In this document: piece after piece, positions 58,863-64,000 of the stretch | Layout of the letters: every line of letters begins with the position of its first letter | How positions within the stretch are numbered: the stretch's first letter is position 1 | Assembly: GCF_014841135.1 (NCBI RefSeq) | Contig: NZ_JACYTN010000021.1 | Span: forward strand, 25,895-89,894 | DNA length: 64,000 nucleotides | From: Paenibacillus arenosi | GTDB lineage: Bacteria > Bacillota > Bacilli > Paenibacillales > Paenibacillaceae | Direction of reading: 5' to 3' | The notes under the pieces: generated by a model | Databases searched by the model: none | What the model saw: only the letters and a program-made list of their open reading frames with translations | What the model was told of the DNA's origin: nothing | Program-made: the position numbers and the translations under genes

Positions 58863-60659
58863 ATGTATTCATCTATCCATCGCCGAGCCATTCGGCCACT
58901 TTCTGTTATGATTATCGCTGTGCTTGTAGCTTTACTAATTCCCTTTCAGGTATTCGGTGCAGCAACTTGGGCGCCTAATACCGCATATCAAAAGGGGGCT
59001 ATCGTTACGTATCAAAATATCAATTACGAATGTACGCAAGCACATACTTCATTAAATGGATGGGAGCCACCTAACACACCTGCACTATGGAAATTGTCCA
59101 CTGCTCCTGTCGATACCACACCACCATCTGCACCTGCATCGCTCGTGTCACCTACACAAACGACCACAACAATTACACTCGCATGGCAAGCTGCAACTGA
59201 TAATATAGGTGTTACACAATACCGTATTTACAGCGGCACGACGCAAGTGGGGACTGCTACGAATTCACCTTACCAAATAACTGGATTATCCCCTAATACC
59301 TTATACTCATACACCGTTAGAGCTGCAGATGCTGCTGGCAATGTATCCGCTGACAGCAATACCATTCAAGTGCGCACAGCCGTGCCTGTCGTGGACAACC
59401 AACCGCCTACCGTTCCAACTAATCTACGCAGCTCCAATACCACAAATACCACGATCAATCTTGCCTGGGATGCAAGCCAAGACAATGTCGGCGTCAGCCA
59501 ATACGAGGTGATCGTTAACGGTCAGGTTGCAGGCACATCATCGCAAACTACTTTTACGATTACAGGCCTTACCGCTAGCACTACTTATGCCATTGCCGTT
59601 CGCGCCGTAGATGAAGCAAATAATCGCTCTGCTAACAGTACGATCGCTTCTATTACAACAAAAGATACTGTAGCTGTAGCAGGTAAAGTTCTTGTTGGGT
59701 ACTGGCACAACTTTAACAATGGCTCCACAAATATTCGCCTACGAGACATATCTCCAAACTTTGATGTAATTAACGTAGCATTCGCTGAACCTGTCGGCGA
59801 TCGCGCCACGATGGCATTCACGCCTTATAACGCCACTAAAGAACAATTCAAATCCGATATCGCTGAACTCCGGGCCAAAGGAAAGAAAGTTCAAATATCG
59901 ATCGGCGGTGCTGAAGGTACGGTCGAATTGAATACCGAAGCAGACAAGCAAAACTTCATTCGCACCATGAATGCGATTATTACGGAATATAACTTCGACG
60001 GACTGGATATCGACCTAGAGGGCAGCTCCCTTGCGCTTGCTGGTGGAGATACCAATTTCCGAAGTCCGACTACACCTAAGATCGTCAATCTTATAGCCGC
60101 AGTAAGAGAGATCCTATCAACTAAAAGCGCTACCTTCCAACTAACGATGGCGCCAGAAACAGCCTACGTTCAAGGAGGCCTAGTTGCCTATGGCGGCCCG
60201 TGGGGTGCTTATCTTCCTGTCATTCATGCATTTAGAGACCGTATGAACTTTATTCATGTGCAGCACTATAATACAGGTTCCATGACAGCCTTAGATGGCC
60301 GCTCTTATTCCCAAGGTACAACAGACTTCCAAGTTGCAATGGCTGAAATGCTGCTAGTTGGCTTCCCTATTGGCAACAACCCGAACAATATGTTCCCTGC
60401 CTTACGTGAAGATCAAGTTGCTATAGGGCTTCCTGCCAATCAAAGTGCTGCTGGTGGAGGTTACACCAATCCGGCAGATATCGACAAAGCCTTAAAATAC
60501 ATCACTAAGGGTATTAGCTATGGCGGCAGTTATGTATTAAGAAAGCCAAGCGGCTACCCTAACTTCCGTGGGGTTATGACATGGTCGATTAACTGGGATA
60601 AAGTAGCTAACTTCGGCTTCTCCAACCCAGTACGTGCTTCCTTGAATTCTTTAAACTAA
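58863..60659 (+). CDS. Secreted GH18 chitinase with carbohydrate-binding and two FnIII domains
   Basis: The ATG at 58863 follows AAGGAGG by 6 nt, giving 598 residues; a longer frame to 58794 has no such site. A signal peptide covers 1-33. Residues about 34-78 form a chitin-binding CBM5/12 module (WAPNTAYQKGAIVTYQNINYECTQAHTS). Two FnIII modules follow (about 85-172 and 180-270, each starting near PP..P..L.S). The GH18 barrel occupies 275-598, with the catalytic DGLDIDLE (D379, D382, D384, E386), SIGGAEG and a late GVMTWSINWD. It should hydrolyse chitin outside the cell. It is monocistronic. Confidence 0.95.
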   Translation: MYSSIHRRAIRPLSVMIIAVLVALLIPFQVFGAATWAPNTAYQKGAIVTYQNINYECTQAHTSLNGWEPPNTPALWKLSTAPVDTTPPSAPASLVSPTQTTTTITLAWQAATDNIGVTQYRIYSGTTQVGTATNSPYQITGLSPNTLYSYTVRAADAAGNVSADSNTIQVRTAVPVVDNQPPTVPTNLRSSNTTNTTINLAWDASQDNVGVSQYEVIVNGQVAGTSSQTTFTITGLTASTTYAIAVRAVDEANNRSANSTIASITTKDTVAVAGKVLVGYWHNFNNGSTNIRLRDISPNFDVINVAFAEPVGDRATMAFTPYNATKEQFKSDIAELRAKGKKVQISIGGAEGTVELNTEADKQNFIRTMNAIITEYNFDGLDIDLEGSSLALAGGDTNFRSPTTPKIVNLIAAVREILSTKSATFQLTMAPETAYVQGGLVAYGGPWGAYLPVIHAFRDRMNFIHVQHYNTGSMTALDGRSYSQGTTDFQVAMAEMLLVGFPIGNNPNNMFPALREDQVAIGLPANQSAAGGGYTNPADIDKALKYITKGISYGGSYVLRKPSGYPNFRGVMTWSINWDKVANFGFSNPVRASLNSLN

Positions 60660-60786
60660 CTAACCGATATTCCTTATCGTTAATTAAATGAGTTCAACTT
60701 CCATTTCATTCAGCCCTTGGCAATATGATTATCCTTATTATCTGGCTATTTCTACTTCACCTGCTGCTATAAAATGAATACGCACA

Positions 60787-60820
60787 AAATAGAGCCCAGA
60801 GTGATCTACACCCTGGGCCC
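60787..60820 (-). terminator. Terminator of the MsmX-like gene
   Basis: GGGCCCAG pairs with CTGGGCTC (60792-60820) and ATTTTG follows on the minus strand. It may also stop chitinase transcripts from the other side. Confidence 0.75.
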
Positions 60821-60832
60821 TACCTTATATAA

Positions 60833-61954
60833 TTAGTTTTCGAAAACGTTCAATTCGGATTCTTTGTCGAATACATGAACTTTGTTCATATCGATAGCCA
60901 ATTTCACGTTTTGGCCTTCTTGAGCGTTAGAACGACCGTCTACACGACCAATAACATTTTCAGTGCCAATGCCTTTCAAGTACAAGAGCATTTCATGACC
61001 CAAGTTCTCTGTTACGTCGATACTAGCGGAGAAGATACTGTTTGGAGAAGCTTCCAAGAATACAGGCTCTTCATGAATATCTTCTGGACGAATGCCAAGG
61101 ATAACCTCTTTGCCGATATAGTTTTTGTCTTTCAATGCTTGTGCTTTGCCTGCAGGGATTACAACATTCAAGCCATCAGTCTTGAAGCGAATCTCACCAG
61201 ACTCTTCACTTAGCTTACCATGGATGAAGTTCATTGTTGGAGAGCCCATGAAGCCCGCAACGAACAAGTTCACCGGATGATTGTACAATTGGTCTGGAGA
61301 CGCAGCTTGTTGAATGAAACCATCTTTCATAACAACGATACGGTCACCCATCGTCATAGCCTCAATTTGGTCATGCGTTACATAGATAACTGTCGTCTCA
61401 AGACGCTTAGCCAACTTTGTAATTTCAGATCGCATTTGACCACGAAGCTTCGCATCCAAGTTGGAAAGCGGTTCGTCCATCAAGAATACTTGTGGGTTAC
61501 GAACGATTGCACGACCAAGTGCAACACGCTGACGCTGACCACCGGAAAGAGCTTTTGGCTTACGCTCAAGCAGATGCTCGATATCAAGAATACGAGCAGC
61601 TTCTTTAACTTGCTTGTCGATCTCATCTTTAGGAACTTTACGAAGCTTAAGACCGAAAGCCATATTTTGATACACGTTCATATGTGGATACAAAGCGTAA
61701 GATTGGAATACCATGGCGATATCGCGATCCTTAGGTGCAACATCGTTCACAAGCTTATCACCGATATAAAGTTGTCCTTCAGAGATCTCTTCAAGACCTG
61801 CGATCATACGAAGCGTCGTGGATTTACCACAACCGGATGGGCCAACCAATACAAGGAACTCTTTATCCTTAATATCAAGGTTAACATCAATAACAGTTGG
61901 CTTATCAGACCCCGGATATTTTTTATATACATGTTCTAAGCGTACGCCTGCCAT
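60833..61954 (-). CDS. Sugar ABC transporter ATPase, MsmX/UgpC type
   Basis: The 373-residue ATPase has Walker A GPSGCGKSTT, Q-loop VFQSYALYPHM, ABC signature LSGGQRQRVALGRAIV, Walker B VFLMDEPLSNLDAKLR and H-loop THDQIEAM. The last 130 residues are the TOBE/OB domain typical of MsmX, which serves several sugar transporters that lack their own ATPase. No permease genes are nearby, which supports such a shared role. A cre-like site about 27-40 nt upstream suggests CcpA control. GGAGG lies 10 nt before the ATG. Confidence 0.93.
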   Translation of the reverse strand: MAGVRLEHVYKKYPGSDKPTVIDVNLDIKDKEFLVLVGPSGCGKSTTLRMIAGLEEISEGQLYIGDKLVNDVAPKDRDIAMVFQSYALYPHMNVYQNMAFGLKLRKVPKDEIDKQVKEAARILDIEHLLERKPKALSGGQRQRVALGRAIVRNPQVFLMDEPLSNLDAKLRGQMRSEITKLAKRLETTVIYVTHDQIEAMTMGDRIVVMKDGFIQQAASPDQLYNHPVNLFVAGFMGSPTMNFIHGKLSEESGEIRFKTDGLNVVIPAGKAQALKDKNYIGKEVILGIRPEDIHEEPVFLEASPNSIFSASIDVTENLGHEMLLYLKGIGTENVIGRVDGRSNAQEGQNVKLAIDMNKVHVFDKESELNVFEN

Positions 61955-61980
61955 AATTATTTCCTCCCTACGATTGTCAA

Positions 61981-61994
61981 TGTAATCGGTTTCT
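61981..61994. promoter_or_regulatory. cre-like site upstream of the MsmX-type gene
   Basis: TGTAATCGGTTTCT matches the CcpA consensus TGWAANCGNTNWCA at all but the last position. It lies just downstream of a probable TATGAT -10 on the minus strand. Confidence 0.7.
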
Positions 61995-62028
61995 TACTAT
62001 ATTTCTATCATAATTGACAGCCAGGCGA

Positions 62029-62042
62029 TTGACTATAGTCAA
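62029..62042. promoter_or_regulatory. 14-bp palindrome upstream of the MsmX-type gene
   Basis: TTGACTATAGTCAA is a perfect palindrome near the expected -35 of the MsmX-type gene. It could be the operator of the PucR-type regulator next door or another factor. Confidence 0.45.
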
Positions 62043-62153
62043 CGTGCACAAAAAAACACCCCCAACTATCTATCACCTATTGGATACCTGCACAAAAATG
62101 AAGGCGATTACAAATCATTTTTTTACAACATGCATATCCCTATGCTTCACAAA

Positions 62154-63281
62154 CTATTGCTGATGAGCTACCTTATACAGCAATAGTACAAGCTTTATGA
62201 GTACAGCGTCAGAAAATGAACGAATATCAAGTCCTGTTTCCTGCTTAATTTTATCAAGTCGATACAACAGCGTATTACGATGAATATATAAACGCTTCGC
62301 AGTTTCACTAACGCTACAATTTTGTTGAAAAAACATTTCCAAAGTCGCCATCGTCTCTGCATCATGGAACACTTCTGTCTTTTTCACAATTCGTTTTAAA
62401 TATTCCGTTCTTACATGATCAGGAATACTGTATGCAAGATGCTCTATATGAAGTTCCCATGGCAAATGAATATGCTCGGTTACATGGAAGGTACGTCCTA
62501 AAAATACCGTTTCTCTCATATGAGCTACTGTTGCAGGAATACCCTTTTGGCCAATAAAGGAGTAATTCACCGTCATATGACTTTCCCCAATCCACTCAGC
62601 AGTTAAAAGTTCATACAGCCCTAGACAATATGAAGTTAATAGCTCCTCCTGAGTTTCATCACTGTCTACATCATCATCTAACTCCGTAACGGTTAAGGAC
62701 GACGGGACAAGAATAAGCCATTCCTGCTCCGTTAATGGTATGAGAAAAGTATGGCCGTCGAAATAAGAGTCTACTAGTTTCTTCAGCAGTTGATATCGTG
62801 GCCCTTCCCGATGAATATGCTCTGTAACAAGAAGGAATGGTGTCACCATACCTGAAAGCTGCTTACTCCAAGGAATATGCTCTGGAATTTCTACCTTCCA
62901 GTCTCGCTCATGAATAGAGGATAAGATCCACGATCCCACTTGTTCCGCTTCTTGTTCTTCACTTACAGTGAGCATATCTTGTTCAAGCTTTTCACCGTGT
63001 TCTAGCATTAAAACAAGTTCAATCCACTGCTGCTCCTGAATACTTAATGGACTAGACTCCAGCTTCATCAAAGTAGATTGTTCGCTTCCCATCTCCCAGA
63101 GCAAGTACCAATCACCAGCACTCTGATGCATGACAACTACAGAAGGAGATATTAAATGAACGTCTCTAGTGGAAGATTCAATCCATTCCTTCCATAGAGA
63201 GGTTGGAACTGATATCTGTTCCAAGGTTCTACCGAGAATTCGTTCGATATGCAACTGCAAAGATGGCTTCTCTATCATCAT
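62154..63281 (-). CDS. PucR/CdaR-type helix-turn-helix regulator
   Basis: The ATG at 63281 follows GGAG by 7 nt, giving 375 residues. Only the C-terminus is clearly recognisable: CSVSETAKRLYIHRNTLLYRLDKIKQETGLDIRSFSDAVLIKLVLLLYKV, the PucR-type helix-turn-helix. The middle (LLVTEHIHREGPRYQLLKKLVDSYF ... EQEWLILVPSS) resembles a GGDEF-like sensor of the CdaR type. Such proteins regulate purine, diacid or sugar genes. It lies 200 bp upstream of the MsmX-type ATPase on the same strand, which makes a sugar link plausible but unproven. Confidence 0.85.
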   Translation of the reverse strand: MMIEKPSLQLHIERILGRTLEQISVPTSLWKEWIESSTRDVHLISPSVVVMHQSAGDWYLLWEMGSEQSTLMKLESSPLSIQEQQWIELVLMLEHGEKLEQDMLTVSEEQEAEQVGSWILSSIHERDWKVEIPEHIPWSKQLSGMVTPFLLVTEHIHREGPRYQLLKKLVDSYFDGHTFLIPLTEQEWLILVPSSLTVTELDDDVDSDETQEELLTSYCLGLYELLTAEWIGESHMTVNYSFIGQKGIPATVAHMRETVFLGRTFHVTEHIHLPWELHIEHLAYSIPDHVRTEYLKRIVKKTEVFHDAETMATLEMFFQQNCSVSETAKRLYIHRNTLLYRLDKIKQETGLDIRSFSDAVLIKLVLLLYKVAHQQ

Positions 63282-63438
63282 ACAATCACTCCGCCCATTC
63301 ATCCTGTTCTATCTATATCTACTTTCATTGTAGCATATCAAGTAACTAGCATTCATATATCACGTATTCGATGTAAATTAATCGACTCGCTATTTTTAAA
63401 ATAGTATAGTAACTGCAATGAAACTTATAAATAAACAC

Positions 63439-63467
63439 AAAAAAAACTTCAGTTATTCACTGAAGTT
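63439..63467 (-). terminator. tRNA cluster terminator
   Basis: AACTTCAG and CTGAAGTT form an 8-bp stem followed by U residues on the minus strand, just after tRNA-Lys. Confidence 0.88.
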
Positions 63468-63481
63468 GTTAATGATAAAAC

Positions 63482-63557
63482 TGGTGAGCCATGTAGGACT
63501 CGAACCTACGACACCCTGATTAAAAGTCAGGTGCTCTACCAACTGAGCTAATGGCTC
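63482..63557 (-). tRNA. tRNA-Lys (anticodon TTT)
   Basis: Acceptor GAGCCAT pairs with ATGGCTC. The anticodon loop CTTTTAA in CTGACTTTTAATCAG gives TTT. The T arm has GGTTCGAGTCC, and CCA is encoded. Confidence 0.95.
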
Positions 63558-63562
63558 GTAAA

Positions 63563-63648
63563 TGGTGGAGGATGATGGATTCGAACCACCGAACCCGAAT
63601 GGGAGCAGATTTACAGTCTGATGCGTTTGGCCACTTCGCTAATCCTCC
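63563..63648 (-). tRNA. tRNA-Tyr (anticodon GTA)
   Basis: The 86-nt length with a long variable arm (CTCCCATTCGGG region) is typical of class II tRNA. CAGACTGTAAATCTG gives anticodon GTA. CCA is encoded. Confidence 0.95.
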
Positions 63649-63658
63649 ATATTTACAA

Positions 63659-63734
<76 letters not shown>

Positions 63735-63792
63735 ATAATATGCAATTGTCTTAAACACCAATCCCCTTATGATTTATTCATTTGGGATGTAA

Positions 63793-63871
63793 TGGCGGAG
63801 CTGACGGGATTCGAACCCGCGGTCTCCTGCGTGACAGGCAGGCATGTTAGGCCTCTACACCACAGCTCCGC
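63793..63871 (-). tRNA. tRNA-Asp (anticodon GTC)
   Basis: Acceptor GCGGAGC pairs with GCTCCGC. CCTGCCTGTCACGCAGG gives anticodon GTC. CCA is encoded. Confidence 0.94.
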
Positions 63872-63878
63872 ATTACGA

Positions 63879-63954
63879 TGGTGCCGGCGATAGGAGTCGA
63901 ACCCACGACCTACTGATTACAAGTCAGCCGCTCTACCAACTGAGCTACACCGGC
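63879..63954 (-). tRNA. tRNA-Thr (anticodon TGT)
   Basis: Acceptor GCCGGTG pairs with the 3' strand CGCCGGC, allowing one imperfect pair. CTGACTTGTAATCAG gives anticodon TGT. CCA is encoded. Confidence 0.94.
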
Positions 63955-63960
63955 ATATTA

Positions 63961-64000
63961 TGGTGGACGCTGACGGGATCGAACCGCCGACCCTCTGCTT
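63961..64000 (-). tRNA. Partial tRNA, probably tRNA-Val (TAC)
   Basis: Only the 3' half is present, from the anticodon stem AAGCAGAGG through GGCGGTTCGATCC to GCGTCCACCA. The AAGCAGAGGGTCGGCGG stretch matches Bacillales tRNA-Val(TAC). The anticodon itself is outside the window. Confidence 0.7.

Overview
The window looks like chromosomal DNA from a member of the Paenibacillaceae (Bacillales). The genes are Bacillus-like in family and order (cggR-gap-pgk-tpi-gpmI-eno, secG-rnr-smpB-ssrA, trxB-rapZ-yvcK-whiA-HPr, hprK-lgt-ppaX-yvoF, hisZGDBHAF(IE)). Start signals are strong AGGAGG-type sites. Several regulatory sites read as Gram-positive types: Fur, CtsR, CggR, cre, a c-di-AMP riboswitch and a TRAP-type RNA site. 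Most genes lie on the minus strand. The assignment rests on gene order and protein motifs only.

Layout. 1-5.1 kb is an accessory stretch: a large Fur-boxed NEAT-domain surface protein running off the left edge, a prolyl 4-hydroxylase, a VOC protein, two unknown small genes, and a duplicated piece of the tmRNA 3' end that may be an integration scar. 5.3-12.9 kb holds ssrA, smpB, an MgtC-like protein, rnr with a very long Gly/Arg/Asp-rich tail, secG and pdxK. 13-15.7 kb holds a PadR/DUF4097 pair and a methyltransferase. 15.9-23.6 kb is the lower glycolytic cluster with a CggR-type operator. 23.7-25.8 kb holds the relic of a TetR regulator, a paired SMR exporter, tRNA-Arg and CtsR-boxed clpP. 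25.8-34 kb holds a broken beta-propeller gene, a CAP-domain protein behind a c-di-AMP riboswitch, an FMN reductase, potABCD and a SIMPL protein.

34-38 kb holds pabB and a fused anthranilate synthase (TrpE-TrpG). The trpEG leader carries eleven (G/U)AG triplets on a strict 5-nt spacing, followed by a hairpin that buries the Shine-Dalgarno sequence. This reads as a TRAP-controlled translational switch and is the most striking element in the window. 38-46 kb holds an HPr-like protein, whiA, yvcK, rapZ, glcK, trxB and a TPR protein. 46-53 kb is a full histidine operon with the HisZ/short-HisG arrangement. 53-58.4 kb holds an IcaB/PgaB-like deacetylase, yvoF, ppaX, lgt and hprK. 58.8-63.3 kb holds a secreted GH18 chitinase, an MsmX-type ATPase with a cre-like site, and a PucR-type regulator. 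The right end is a tRNA cluster (Lys, Tyr, Phe, Asp, Thr and a partial tRNA, probably Val).

How the genes connect. Carbon flow and its control recur: CggR-glycolysis, glucokinase, HPr-like protein, HPr kinase, YvcK, RapZ and a cre site at the sugar-ABC ATPase. Nutrient- or second-messenger-controlled leaders (iron, tryptophan, c-di-AMP) sit in front of surface or biosynthetic genes. Several small relics (TetR, beta-propeller, possible TPR, tmRNA 3' end) show local gene decay between conserved blocks.
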